A stretch of 64,000 nt of DNA from Sphingorhabdus sp. SMR4y (GCF_002218195.1 NZ_CP022336.1:186001-250000); one strand, 5' to 3'. Shown: positions 8,535-17,854, counted from the stretch's first letter. Notes: generated by a model from the sequence alone, not told the origin. Numbers and translations are program-made.

Positions 8535-9695
8535 ATGAGTATGGCATCCGAAATCGATTATTATCAGCAACTGAACGTTTCGCGCGATTGCGACGGCGCG
8601 ACGCTCAAGTCATCCTATCGCAAGCTGGCGATGCAATGGCATCCCGACAAGAATCCCGGCGACGCGGAAGCGGAAGCCAAGTTCAAGTCGATCAGCGAAG
8701 CCTATGATGTTCTGAAGGACCCGCAAAAGCGGGCGGCTTATGACCGTTACGGCCATGAAGCCTTCACCAATGGCGGCGGGAACAATGCCGGCGGTGGCGG
8801 TGGTTTCGGCGGCGCGGCCTTCAACGATATCGGAGATATTTTCGAAACGATTTTCGGCGGTGGAGCCGGTGGCGGCTTCGGCGGCCAGCAACAGCAACGC
8901 GGTCCGGCGCGCGGTGCCGATCTGCGTTATGACATGGAAATCACGCTCGAAGACGCTTTTCATGGCAAACATACCGAAATCGAAATTGATGTGTCGGTTG
9001 GTTGCGACGAATGCGACGGTTCCGGCGCAGAGCCCGGTACCGGCGTCCGCCAATGTCCGACCTGCCATGGCCACGGCAAGGTCCGTGCCCAGCAAGGCTT
9101 TTTTGTTGTCGAGCGCACCTGCGCCAGTTGTCAGGGTCGCGGCGAGGTGATCGAAAGCCCATGCCACGTCTGTTACGGCGAGGGCAGGGTGGACAAGCCG
9201 CAGACGCTGGAAGTGGATATTCCGGCCGGTGTCGATACCGGTACGCGGATCCGGCTTTCCGGCAAGGGCGAGGCCGGAGCCCGGGGTGCACCTCCCGGCG
9301 ACCTCTATATTTTCATCCATTTGATCCGGCACAATATTTTCGAGCGCGAAGGCACGACCCTGTTCACCCGCGCGCCGATCAGTTTCACGCTGGCCGCGCT
9401 GGGTGGCGAGATCACCATTCCTGGCCTCGATGGCGAAAAGCACGAAATCCGGATTCCCGCCGGAATCCAGAGCGGCAAACAGCTCCGCCAACGCGGTGCC
9501 GGCATGCCGGTCCTGCAGGGACGCGGCAACGGTGATATGGTGGTCCAGATCGACGTGGAAACACCGACCAGGCTTTCCAAGCAACAACGGCAGATATTGC
9601 GGGATTTCCAGGCGACCGAAACCGGAGACGAAACGCCGAATTCGACCGGATTTTTCGGAAAATTGAAGGACGCATGGGAAGATTTGACCGAATAA
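8535..9695 (+). CDS. dnaJ: co-chaperone DnaJ (Hsp40)
   Basis: 386-aa type-I J-protein that delivers clients to DnaK and stimulates its ATPase. It has the N-terminal J domain with HPD in MQWHPDKNPGD (about 33-43). A Gly/Phe-rich linker (about 78-125) follows, then four zinc-finger CxxCxGxG-type repeats: CDECDGSG, CPTCHGHG, CASCQGRG and CHVCYGEG. The C-terminal client-binding part contains AALGGEITIPGLDG. A GGGGGAAG ribosome site supports the ATG at 8535; an ATG at 8541 is also possible. It belongs to the heat-shock unit with dnaK. Confidence 0.97.
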   Translation: MSMASEIDYYQQLNVSRDCDGATLKSSYRKLAMQWHPDKNPGDAEAEAKFKSISEAYDVLKDPQKRAAYDRYGHEAFTNGGGNNAGGGGGFGGAAFNDIGDIFETIFGGGAGGGFGGQQQQRGPARGADLRYDMEITLEDAFHGKHTEIEIDVSVGCDECDGSGAEPGTGVRQCPTCHGHGKVRAQQGFFVVERTCASCQGRGEVIESPCHVCYGEGRVDKPQTLEVDIPAGVDTGTRIRLSGKGEAGARGAPPGDLYIFIHLIRHNIFEREGTTLFTRAPISFTLAALGGEITIPGLDGEKHEIRIPAGIQSGKQLRQRGAGMPVLQGRGNGDMVVQIDVETPTRLSKQQRQILRDFQATETGDETPNSTGFFGKLKDAWEDLTE

Positions 9696-9883
9696 TGCGC
9701 GTTTATTGACGGACTGGCCGGGCTTTTAACCCGAAATCAGCGGTTGCTGTTTGTCGAACGCGCAAAACCGTTCGCAGATTTCCAGCGTCTTTTGCCATCC
9801 CGAATAGGTCGCCTGTCGATCCGGTCTTCCATGCAGACCCGAGATGCAATTTTACCCTCCCTACGCAATCGGGAGGACGGAAT

Positions 9884-11146
9884 TTGGTCACGGCAGAATT
9901 GGCGGCAACGACACGGCAGGCGCTTCACGCCGTGGATCGCGGTGATCCCAATGCTCTAGAGCATGTGCAGACTGCTCTCAAGCATGACCGCTTCAACGGG
10001 CTGCTCATCATTCATGAAGCGGACCTTCTGGCCGCGAATGACCGCGAAGATGCGTTTGAAAATATCATCGGCATCCTCCGCCGTGCACCCGATTGGGTCG
10101 ACGGTCACGCCGCTCTTGCACGGATGCGATGGGAATATGGCGATTCCGAAAATTTCACCGGAGATCTCGAAAGCGCTTTGGCGAAACAGCCGGCCAATGC
10201 CGGTCTTTGGAACCTTTACGTCGACCTGAATGCAAAGGCCGGATTATATCAACGCGCTGCCGATGCGGCTGCTCGGGCTCGAAGGTCAGGTTTTCAGAAT
10301 CCGCTGCTCTTGCTGATAGAGGCGATGCACGCCGGGATGGCGGGCGATAGCGAGCGGTCGCAATCCCTGTTTGACGGGATGCCCGATGATCTCAGCGGAC
10401 GCGCAGCCGTGGAAGCCCGTCATCGCATTCGCCTGGGAGATTTGGCAACAGCATCAAGCTTGCTTGACCGGGCGAGAAGTGAAAATCCGCAAGATATCGT
10501 GGCTTGGGCCCTGACGGAACTGGTCTGGCGAGCGCGGCAGGACACGCGGCATCGCTGGCTGGTACCCGATCCTGCGGCAATAGGGGCTGAACCCCTGGGG
10601 ATAGGCAATAATATGTTGGGCGCTTTGGCAGGCAAATTGCGGAAACTGCACGAACGGAGCATCCAGCCACTTGGTGAGAGTGTCAGAAATGGCACGCAAA
10701 CCCGCGGTAATCTGCTGCTTCGCCAAGATGGTTTGCTGCGGTCGTTTTTCAAGCAGCTGCAAAAACTGGTGACATGCTATATGCGGCGGTATTCCGCTTC
10801 CGATCCGGTTCATCCTCTCTATACGGAAACAGCGAAATCGCCGAGGATATACGGAGCCTGGTCCATTCGCACGACCAAAGGGGGATATCATGCCAGCCAT
10901 CTGCACCCGGCGGGAACAATCAGCTCGGCCTGCTATATTACGGTTCCTTCCATTCCAGATGGGACAGACCATGGATATCTGGAACTGGGCCGCCCACCGG
11001 CAGATCTGAATATGGAACTGGTACCGATCAAGTCGGTGAAACCGGTGGATGGCGAACTTATTCTGTTTCCCAGCTTTCTATATCACGGGACGGTGCCATT
11101 TCATGCATCCGGCGAACGTATAGTTGTCGCGTTTGACGCAGCGTGA
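9884..11146 (+). CDS. TPR-repeat protein with C-terminal 2OG-Fe(II) oxygenase domain
   Basis: 420-aa two-part protein. Residues 1-215 are helical TPR-like repeats (for example APDWVDGHAALARMRWEYGD and ALAKQPANAGLWNLYVDL). Residues about 315-420 match the putative 2OG-Fe(II) oxygenase family (2OG-FeII_Oxy_5 type): YHASHLHPAGTISSACYI with candidate iron ligands His339 and His341, ILFPSFLYHGTVPF with His401, and a late Arg412 that may bind 2-oxoglutarate. Probably hydroxylates a protein or small molecule; the substrate is unknown. It uses a TTG start, supported by GGGAGGA seven bases upstream. It lies 188 bases after dnaJ. Confidence 0.75.
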   Translation: MVTAELAATTRQALHAVDRGDPNALEHVQTALKHDRFNGLLIIHEADLLAANDREDAFENIIGILRRAPDWVDGHAALARMRWEYGDSENFTGDLESALAKQPANAGLWNLYVDLNAKAGLYQRAADAAARARRSGFQNPLLLLIEAMHAGMAGDSERSQSLFDGMPDDLSGRAAVEARHRIRLGDLATASSLLDRARSENPQDIVAWALTELVWRARQDTRHRWLVPDPAAIGAEPLGIGNNMLGALAGKLRKLHERSIQPLGESVRNGTQTRGNLLLRQDGLLRSFFKQLQKLVTCYMRRYSASDPVHPLYTETAKSPRIYGAWSIRTTKGGYHASHLHPAGTISSACYITVPSIPDGTDHGYLELGRPPADLNMELVPIKSVKPVDGELILFPSFLYHGTVPFHASGERIVVAFDAA

Positions 11147-11184
11147 ACGCTATTTAGGGAGCGTAGGCGCCTTGCACGGCTGAT

Positions 11185-11589
11185 TCAGGCCGTCTTGGCC
11201 AAGGAGTAAACCCTGCGTGTCTTTTGCACAACGATACCCGCATTCTCGAACCCGCGCCGGGTAAGCGACAATTTGTCGCGCGCGAAATCGAAACACTCTT
11301 CCTCTTGCAGATCATAGGCGCAGACGATGTCGTCGTTCACAAGCGCTGCCAGATAACGCAAAACCGAGGTCTGGTCGATTTCAAGATATTTGGCGATATC
11401 GACAGAATCCACGGGAAGATCATTGACCTCGTGGCTGTATAGCAACAAAATTATGTCCCAAAACTTGTTTGAGAAATATTGTTCGTTGAAGAGCGCGCTA
11501 CGGGTTTTTCTGGCCGATACTATCGCACCAATATCAATTTCCACATTTTTACAATTATTGGGGAAAAAACGTTCTATTTCGGAAAGCAT
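11185..11589 (-). CDS. winged-helix (MarR-like) DNA-binding protein
   Basis: 134-aa small regulator. The centre (about 48-110) reads as a winged helix: FWDIILLLYSHE, then VDSVDIAKYLEIDQTSVLRYLAALVNDDIV as helix-turn-helix, then a wing ending in LSLTRRGFENAG. No ligand domain is visible. It is convergent with the TPR-oxygenase gene and divergent from the LuxR-type regulator at 11874 with 284 bases between, so the two regulators may share a control region. Similar N-terminally extended winged-helix proteins are common in sphingomonads and mostly unstudied. Confidence 0.6.
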   Translation of the reverse strand: MLSEIERFFPNNCKNVEIDIGAIVSARKTRSALFNEQYFSNKFWDIILLLYSHEVNDLPVDSVDIAKYLEIDQTSVLRYLAALVNDDIVCAYDLQEEECFDFARDKLSLTRRGFENAGIVVQKTRRVYSLAKTA

Positions 11590-11873
11590 GATCTAAGTTC
11601 TTTTTCGTTAGATATGTCATTTGAATATATTCTTACAGACTCTTTGCCAGCTGCACACGTCACGTTGCCGCGTGGCAGATATCAGAATTGCTGTCAGCGG
11701 CCTGATTTGCGCCCCTTGCGAGGCTTGCCGAGAGATGGCTTTTTTGTCCTATCCGATCTCGACGCGGCGTATATAAATGCTGTGTCGTGATCTTTATTGC
11801 CTCTGTTACGGCGTCTACTGACCGGACCAGCGACGCCTTGTAACCATCGCGGCCAATAATATGTGGTTAGCCT

Positions 11874-12590
11874 ATGGTTTATAATTATAGCCCGCTCAGA
11901 GAGGGATTTTCGGTTTCTTCGCAGCTGAATGAATTGTCTCGTCAGCTGATGGCCAAAGGCGTGAAAGCCTTGTCTTACCATATCACTCCGCCATTTTACT
12001 CTCAGGTGTCGAAACGCACTTCGGTTTATCACTTCGGATATCCGGAGGAAATCGTCAGTACCTATCTGGACCCGGGGTTCATGGAAACCGATCCGATCCC
12101 CGACCATGTCATGGCGGTCGGCCACGCATTGACGTGGCAGCAGGCGGTCGCGAACCAGAAGCTCAATGACAAGCATCTCGGATTTCTCAAAAGAGCGAAA
12201 GAACTGGGCTTCAAAGACGGTATCTCTGCGCCGCTTTTCGGCCCGAACAGCAGAAATTCCTATTTTTCAATGAATTTCGACAGGCATATGACGATGGAGG
12301 ATGAAGCCATTATCGCGCCCTTGGTCGGTATCGCGCAATCCTGTCACAGAAGAATTTGTGCGATCATCAATCAGAGCGGTGTAGATGAGCCGCCGCTATC
12401 CGAACGGGAAAGCCAGGTTTTGTACTGGATATCCCGCGGCAAGTCGAATTCGGACATGGCAGTCATTCTGGATATTTCGCAAGCGACGGTGGATTCCTAC
12501 ATCCGGCGGCTGTTCAGGAAGCTGCAAGTCAACGACCGCATATCGGCCGTGATCGTTGGGCTGAGCAATTCTCTTATAAAGCTGATGTAA
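11874..12590 (+). CDS. LuxR-family regulator with autoinducer-binding-type domain
   Basis: 238-aa regulator. The N-terminal 165 residues resemble the autoinducer-binding fold (YHITPPFYSQVSKRTSVYHFGYP, then DPIPDHVMAVGHALTWQQ, the DP...W pattern of LuxR ligand pockets). The C-terminal domain (about 170-235) is a GerE/LuxR helix-turn-helix: LSERESQVLYWISRGKSN...ISQATVDSYIRRLFRKL. No luxI-type synthase gene lies in the window, so it is a LuxR solo here and may sense a foreign or different signal. Targets are unknown; the divergent winged-helix gene is one candidate. Confidence 0.75.
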   Translation: MVYNYSPLREGFSVSSQLNELSRQLMAKGVKALSYHITPPFYSQVSKRTSVYHFGYPEEIVSTYLDPGFMETDPIPDHVMAVGHALTWQQAVANQKLNDKHLGFLKRAKELGFKDGISAPLFGPNSRNSYFSMNFDRHMTMEDEAIIAPLVGIAQSCHRRICAIINQSGVDEPPLSERESQVLYWISRGKSNSDMAVILDISQATVDSYIRRLFRKLQVNDRISAVIVGLSNSLIKLM

Positions 12591-12662
12591 TAAACGGCTG
12601 TGCCCGGCGCGTCCGACAGCGGTCCTCCGCCTGAGGCTATGCTTGGGTTTCCGGGAGGTAAT

Positions 12663-12700
12663 GAGCGGGTCAGGAAGGGACCAGCCATCCTGGCCCGCTC
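12663..12700 (+). terminator. hairpin after the LuxR-type gene, in a 310-bp gap
   Basis: GAGCGGGTCAGGA (12663-12675) pairs with TCCTGGCCCGCTC (12688-12700) over 13 positions with one G-T wobble. It is a probable terminator for the LuxR-type gene. The rest of the 12591-12900 gap holds no convincing gene; an open frame at 12600-12830 has no ribosome site and no recognisable sequence. Confidence 0.5.
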
Positions 12701-12900
12701 AATTGAAGGATATGAGCCGGGATATTTACTGCCCGGGATTGGCCTGGGTGGGAAATGGGCCAATCGAACGGAAGAAAATCTGCTCATTCATCAATCGGAC
12801 CTAGAAACGGCAAAAGCAGCGGATGATTAACCCGTCACGTGAAATTATTTGACCGGAGCGCTCGGGAGGGAGCTTGGAGCAGGCTCCTGACGGGTATTCG

Positions 12901-13296
12901 CTAAGCGGCAAATGCCTTGGCGGCCTCGACCGTGTTCATGAAATCGCGGAACAGCAGCCATTTCTCGTCTGCCACTGTAATGACATGGACAAAATCGGAT
13001 TCGATCTGTCTACCCGTGGAGCGCGCTGTGAGGCGCAAATGGCCGGTAACGACGACCTTGTCGCCTTCACAGATAAATTCTTCCGGATCGAATTGGTGAA
13101 TGTCCACGGAGGACAGGACGGTTTCGAAAAAACCGCGCGCCTCGGTCAGGCCGTCATAATGGCCGGCATAGGGGATGACCTCCGGCCCGCAAAATTCGAT
13201 CCGGACATCCGGGTGCAACCATGTGACGATTGTATCGACATCATGGGCGCCAAAAGCTTCGAAGACATTTTTTGTGACATCAATCGGTGCGATCAT
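12901..13296 (-). CDS. SnoaL/NTF2-like protein
   Basis: 131-aa protein with the alpha+beta cone fold of the NTF2/SnoaL superfamily. Its marks are an N-terminal helix then WLHPDVRIEFCGPEVIPYAGHYDGLTEARGFFE in the typical order, and the strands VVVTGHLRLTARSTGRQIESDFVHVITV. Members are isomerases, cyclases, dehydratases or simply binding proteins for hydrophobic ligands. It ends the unit P450 - TonB receptor - NTF2-like on the minus strand, 36 bases after the receptor gene. That suggests it acts on the compound taken up and hydroxylated by that unit. The substrate is unknown. Confidence 0.75.
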   Translation of the reverse strand: MIAPIDVTKNVFEAFGAHDVDTIVTWLHPDVRIEFCGPEVIPYAGHYDGLTEARGFFETVLSSVDIHQFDPEEFICEGDKVVVTGHLRLTARSTGRQIESDFVHVITVADEKWLLFRDFMNTVEAAKAFAA

Positions 13297-13332
13297 AGAA
13301 ATTCTCCATTGAATAGGGTGACACCGGTCGCC

Positions 13333-15744
13333 TCAGAAATTGAACCGCAAGTCGACGCCATAAGTGCGGGGCGCGCCGAGCGGCCCGACAAATTCCGCGC
13401 CGTAGAAGCCGCCGGTCAGGATCTGGTTGGTGAAATAGGTCTTCCCGGTCAGATTATCCCCGAACAGGCGGATGCCCCACTTGTCGTCTGCGCTGGTAAA
13501 GCCCAGACTGGCGCGGAGCAGGCCATAGCTGTCCTGCGATGCCGCATCGATATTGAAAACGGTGAAGTAGATTTTGCTCTGCCAGTGATATTCGGCGCGC
13601 ACGGTGACCGTGCCGCTGTCGCCCACCGGCTGTTCGACCTGACCGGCTATGCTTAATTTCCAGCGCGGTGCGCGCGGCAACCGCAGCCCGTCGAGGTCCC
13701 TCTGCAACGAACCGGCCGGCTGGGCCAGCGGCGCGGGGCGCAGGCTTTCGGTCAGCGTGCCTTCGGTAAATTGCGCGTCAACATAGGTCAGCGCACCCTC
13801 CAGGCGGAGGAAATCGGTCGGGCGGGCCACGCTTTCGACTTCAAAACCGCGCACCCGGGCTTTGCCGACATTGCGGATGAGCGGCTGGTTGCCGACGCTG
13901 TCCTGCGCCTGCAGATTGGTATAGTCATACCAGAAAGCTGACGCATTGAGCAGCAGCGCCCGGTCGAGCAATTCGGTGCGTGCGCCGATCTCATAGGACC
14001 AGATTTTTTCCGGCTCGAACGGATCGCGCTGGCTGCTGCCGATATTATAGCCGCCACTCTTGAAGCCGCGCTGGATGGACGCGTAGAGCAGGACATCGTC
14101 GTTCGGCTTGAAGTCGATACCCAGCTTGGGCGTAAAGGCGCGGAAGGTCGATGGTCCGTTGACCGGTCCCACATTGAACCCGAAAGGATCGGGTTGCAAC
14201 ACATCGGGATCTTCCGACACCGCGTTCGGGAACAGCGCGACGTTAGGGCCCACGCGCATATCGGGCAGTATCACCAGATCGAAATTCTGCCGGCCGTTGC
14301 GCCTTTCCTCGCTGTAGCGTCCGCCCAGCCTGATCGTCAGCTGGTCCGAGACATTCCATTGGGTATCGAGATAGGCGGCCCAGGCCTTCGTTTCCTGTGC
14401 GCCGCTCAGATGCAATTCGCAGCATAGGTCGGAATCCGGGAATATAATCGGGAAGGTCGGGATCACCCCGGCATTCTGCAGATCGGTTAGCCCCTGGATA
14501 AGCACAGGCTCCCAGAAATTGCCGAAAATGTCATTGTCGATCACATTGGATTCTTCGAAATAATAAGCGCCGGCAATCCACGAGAAAGGCTTGTCGACCG
14601 GCGAGCTAAGCTGCACTTCACCGCTCCATTGCCAGTGATCCTCTTCGCGACCGACATAATTGACATAGGCGTCCGACAGGTCGAACTCGTTCTGGGAAAT
14701 CGGGTTGGTGTCGCGGTAGCTGCCGATCACCTTCAGATTATAATCGGCAATATCCCAGTCGAGCGTGGCGCCAAGGCCCCAGTTTTCGACCTTGTTGAAA
14801 TAGTCCGCATCCGCAAAAATATCCCGTGAACCGGCTTCGGAAACGCGCCCGGCATTTTTCATCGCGAAATAGGCAAGAGTCTGCGCGCCCTCGCGGCTGC
14901 TGTACCAGTCCGGAATCTCGTCACCATAGCCCGCGCTGGCATAGAAATAGGCGTTGGCCTTGTCATTCGCGCGATAATAGTCGCCATTCAGAATCAGGGT
15001 CGCGTCGGGAGAGATGTCGGCCTCCACCGTCAGCCTTATGGCATAATCTTCCTTGTCCTCGACCCGTTCGGTGCTGTTGTCGGGCCGGGTCACCGTTGCA
15101 TAGCCACCGCGATCCTCCCACTGGAAGGCAAGCCGGGCTCGAATGCCATCGGTTAGCGGCCCGCTCAGCGCTCCGGCCAGACGGAAGCGGTCATAATTTC
15201 CGGCTGTCAGTTGCAGATTGCCTTCCAGAGCATCGGTGGGACGATTGGTGACAATATTCACCGCGCCGCCGGTGGCGTTGCGACCATATAATGTGCCTTG
15301 CGGTCCGCGCAGAACTTCAACCCGATCGATATCGAAAAACTGCGGCCCGATGGCGGCGGGCCTGCTGATATAGACGCCGTCGACATAGGTCGCGGTCGAA
15401 CTGTCGGTTCCAGCGATGATCGAGGGCGTGCCGATGCCACGGATGAAGATCGACGTGTCACCCTGATAGGTCGATATTTGCACGCCGGGCGCGATCGCGC
15501 CGACCTGCTCGATCGAGCTGATCGACCGGTTCTCCAGTTCATCGCCACCAAAAGCGGTGATCGACAGCGGCACGTCCTGAAGCGACTGGTCGCGACGGTT
15601 GGCGGTTACGATGATGACATCATCCGTGCCGGACGTCGCGGCATCATTTGCGTCATCCTGCGCATGGACCGGCGTGGCCAGCGCGATCGCGGCGAGCAGG
15701 CTTGTTGATGCCAGTGCCGCCCGCTTGTTACCCTGAATATTCAT
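13333..15744 (-). CDS. TonB-dependent outer membrane receptor
   Basis: 803-aa outer-membrane transporter. A signal peptide (ending PVHAQ) is followed by the TonB-box-like region DDVIIVTANRRDQSLQDVP and the plug domain with VEVLRGPQGTLYGRNATGGAVNIV. A 22-strand barrel ends in aromatic Phe (YGVDLRFNF). It is of the type sphingomonads carry in dozens for plant, steroid or other organic nutrients. The start at 15744 has GGGAGGAAG in front, whereas an in-frame codon at 15792 would add a non-signal extension. It sits between a cytochrome P450 and an NTF2-like gene, so it probably imports their substrate. Confidence 0.92.
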   Translation of the reverse strand: MNIQGNKRAALASTSLLAAIALATPVHAQDDANDAATSGTDDVIIVTANRRDQSLQDVPLSITAFGGDELENRSISSIEQVGAIAPGVQISTYQGDTSIFIRGIGTPSIIAGTDSSTATYVDGVYISRPAAIGPQFFDIDRVEVLRGPQGTLYGRNATGGAVNIVTNRPTDALEGNLQLTAGNYDRFRLAGALSGPLTDGIRARLAFQWEDRGGYATVTRPDNSTERVEDKEDYAIRLTVEADISPDATLILNGDYYRANDKANAYFYASAGYGDEIPDWYSSREGAQTLAYFAMKNAGRVSEAGSRDIFADADYFNKVENWGLGATLDWDIADYNLKVIGSYRDTNPISQNEFDLSDAYVNYVGREEDHWQWSGEVQLSSPVDKPFSWIAGAYYFEESNVIDNDIFGNFWEPVLIQGLTDLQNAGVIPTFPIIFPDSDLCCELHLSGAQETKAWAAYLDTQWNVSDQLTIRLGGRYSEERRNGRQNFDLVILPDMRVGPNVALFPNAVSEDPDVLQPDPFGFNVGPVNGPSTFRAFTPKLGIDFKPNDDVLLYASIQRGFKSGGYNIGSSQRDPFEPEKIWSYEIGARTELLDRALLLNASAFWYDYTNLQAQDSVGNQPLIRNVGKARVRGFEVESVARPTDFLRLEGALTYVDAQFTEGTLTESLRPAPLAQPAGSLQRDLDGLRLPRAPRWKLSIAGQVEQPVGDSGTVTVRAEYHWQSKIYFTVFNIDAASQDSYGLLRASLGFTSADDKWGIRLFGDNLTGKTYFTNQILTGGFYGAEFVGPLGAPRTYGVDLRFNF

Positions 15745-15801
15745 GTCTTCCTCCCTGATGCGATGATTGTGAACATCGCTTTTTTTGATCATTGTCCTTG
15801 G

Positions 15802-17031
15802 TTAACTGCGCTCCCGAAAAATCACCGGGTTGCTGGCCAGTCCATGATTGAGCAGACTGACGTCCTGCCAGACTGGCTCACCGGCCCGCTCGATCTGCTG
15901 ATACCGCTCCCGCAACATGCGGGCGGTGGACTCCGCTTCCAGCTGCGCCAATGGCGCGCCGAGACAGCGATGGATGCCGTAGCCGAAGCTCATGTGGCGG
16001 TTGGCGTTCTTGCGGTTCAGCCGAAACTCGTAGGGTTCGGGAAAAACGTTCGGATCATAATTGGCCGCACCGAAAAAGCAGGCGACCCAGTCTCCGCGCT
16101 TGATATCCGCCTTTCCAATTGTGATATCTCTGGTGGCGACCCGGAACAGGCGCTGCGGCGGACCGTGGAAGCGCAGGACTTCCTTGTAGATGGCGTCGAA
16201 CAGATTTGGACCCTCGACAAAATCCTGCCAGATATCGGGAAAATCCGCGAAAACGGTGATCAGATTGCCGAGATAGAAGGATGTTGTCTCGGCTCCGGCA
16301 ACCGTGGCGGTCATGCAGAAGCGGACGATTTCCTCGAATGACAGTCGGTCGCCGTCGACCTCGGTGCGGATGAAGGCGTTGAGCAATGGGCCGGACGGGT
16401 CTTCGCCCTTCGATATCCGGTCCATATTGTCCCGGACATGGTCGGCAAAAAAGGCCATGGCTTCTTCATTATAGGCTTGCCTGGCTTGCGGACTGATGTC
16501 GGCGGACAGCATGAAGGCGGTGGCCCAGTTGCGCACGTCGCGGTCCATATCGTCTGGCATGCCGAACAGATAGGCCATCACTCTGCTCGGCAGCATGGCG
16601 CAAAAATCGGTCATCACGTCCACGGGCCGATCCGTGACAAAAAATTCGTCCATTGCCTGTCTGACCAAAGCGTCTACCGCCGGGGATAGCGATTTGATTG
16701 AAGCAGGCTGGAATACTTTGCTGGCAACCTTGCGCAGCCGCGTGTGCTCCGGTCGGTCATGATTGACCAGCATCAGAGAGGGGGCTGAGGATTCTTCCTG
16801 CAGGCTGTCGCGGGAAGAAAAGTTTTCATGGTCCCATGCCACGGCTGCCACATGATCGAAGTTAAGCACAACCCAGGACGGACTGGGGTCATCGACACCG
16901 GGCATCGTGCCCGGGGGAAAATCGCGATAGCCGAAGAGCGGCGACTGATCCCGCAACAGATCGTAATAGGGGTAGGGATTCCGGATCACGTCCGGATGGT
17001 TCAACTGGTCAACGCCAAATGCGGTTTTCAT
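15802..17031 (-). CDS. cytochrome P450
   Basis: 409-aa soluble bacterial P450. The I-helix motif AGAETT is at about 245-250, the K-helix ExxR in YKEVLRFHG (Glu284, Arg287), and the haem loop FGYGIHRCLG holds the thiolate Cys356. The absence of a membrane anchor fits a three-component class I enzyme, but no ferredoxin or ferredoxin reductase gene is next to it, so electron partners must come from elsewhere. GAGGA precedes the start. It is first in a unit with a TonB receptor and an NTF2-like protein, behind two tandem palindromes and opposite a MarR-like gene, which suggests inducible use of a hydrophobic organic compound. Confidence 0.93.
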   Translation of the reverse strand: MKTAFGVDQLNHPDVIRNPYPYYDLLRDQSPLFGYRDFPPGTMPGVDDPSPSWVVLNFDHVAAVAWDHENFSSRDSLQEESSAPSLMLVNHDRPEHTRLRKVASKVFQPASIKSLSPAVDALVRQAMDEFFVTDRPVDVMTDFCAMLPSRVMAYLFGMPDDMDRDVRNWATAFMLSADISPQARQAYNEEAMAFFADHVRDNMDRISKGEDPSGPLLNAFIRTEVDGDRLSFEEIVRFCMTATVAGAETTSFYLGNLITVFADFPDIWQDFVEGPNLFDAIYKEVLRFHGPPQRLFRVATRDITIGKADIKRGDWVACFFGAANYDPNVFPEPYEFRLNRKNANRHMSFGYGIHRCLGAPLAQLEAESTARMLRERYQQIERAGEPVWQDVSLLNHGLASNPVIFRERS

Positions 17032-17055
17032 TTATCCTCAATCCCTGAAATATAA

Positions 17056-17086
17056 TATGTCTTCGAGACATAGTGTCCATAGGACA
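17056..17086. promoter_or_regulatory. two tandem palindromic operators between P450 and MarR-like genes
   Basis: TATGTCTTCGAGACATA (17056-17072) and TGTCCATAGGACA (17074-17086) are both dyads with the shared form TGTCYNNNRGACA. Their centres are 16 bases apart, and they lie 25-55 bases upstream of the P450 start. Placement and symmetry are what a dimeric MarR-type repressor would use, most simply the product of the divergent gene at 17258. Confidence 0.6.
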
Positions 17087-17257
17087 TAATAGGAATCGGA
17101 AAGTTTATTTGTCAACCGGCCTCGATAGTTGACGGCGGTATTGGATTTAATGCATTGTATTTATGCGACAAATCGGGGCTCTGCGGGCTGGTGTCGGGAC
17201 CAGGAAATCCATCGCCCAATGACAGATGGGTCGTGAATAACACTGGAAGATTAGACA

Positions 17258-17854
17258 TTGGCTCGATATTCGTTCATTCGTCTATCGAGTCTGGAACAGG
17301 GAATTCTGGTCGAATGCGTAATGATGGAGCATCGAGTGAAGCAGCAGTCTGATTTTGGTATCGACTATCCGATAAAGCGGGAAACTGCTCCGAAAAATTT
17401 TCTCAAACTGTTCTACCCGTTTCACTATTCGGTGGGCATGGCCGTTGAAAAGCATCTGAGCGGGCCAGACCTGACCCGGCATCAGACGGTGATCCTCTGG
17501 ATGATTCACTCCAAGGGCGAAAATGGGCACACGATCCACCGTAAAACGATCGAACGGCTGATCGGAGAGTGGTATGACTTGGGTAGCCCGGCGATTTCAA
17601 AGGTCCTCCGCGCTATGGCGGATAAGGATCTCAATCTGATTTCGATCAAGGAAAGCGAAACGTCGGCGCGGGAGAAAGTCATTCGGCTGACGAAGAAGGG
17701 ACAGGCGACGGTGAATGAAATGATCAACCGGACAGAGGCCTTTATCGGGTTGATCTCAGATAAACTAACCGATGAAGAAATCGAAGCTGGCATGGAATTC
17801 ATGAGCCGGGTTGGAGCTATAGTTGAAAGCGGTCTTGTCAGTCGGAGGCCCTGA
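17258..17854 (+). CDS. MarR-like winged-helix regulator
   Basis: Up to 198-aa regulator. The middle (about 65-150) is a winged helix: HQTVILWMIHSKGENGH, a recognition region SPAISKVLRAMADKDLNLISIKES and a wing REKVIRLTKKGQATVNEM, the layout of MarR proteins. The start is uncertain: a TTG at 17258 has GGAAGA in front, while paired ATGs at 17321/17324 lack a clear ribosome site but give a more usual length. It diverges from the P450 / TonB receptor / NTF2-like unit with two palindromes between, so it likely represses that unit until a ligand binds. Confidence 0.7.
   Translation: MARYSFIRLSSLEQGILVECVMMEHRVKQQSDFGIDYPIKRETAPKNFLKLFYPFHYSVGMAVEKHLSGPDLTRHQTVILWMIHSKGENGHTIHRKTIERLIGEWYDLGSPAISKVLRAMADKDLNLISIKESETSAREKVIRLTKKGQATVNEMINRTEAFIGLISDKLTDEEIEAGMEFMSRVGAIVESGLVSRRP

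Noticed and set aside
6372-8570. 732-codon open frame on the minus strand
   Set aside because: It is the exact reverse of dnaK; long antisense frames are common in highly biased dnaK genes and the product has no recognisable domain.
12600-12830. 76-codon frame after the LuxR-type gene
   Set aside because: No ribosome site, and it contains the terminator hairpin.
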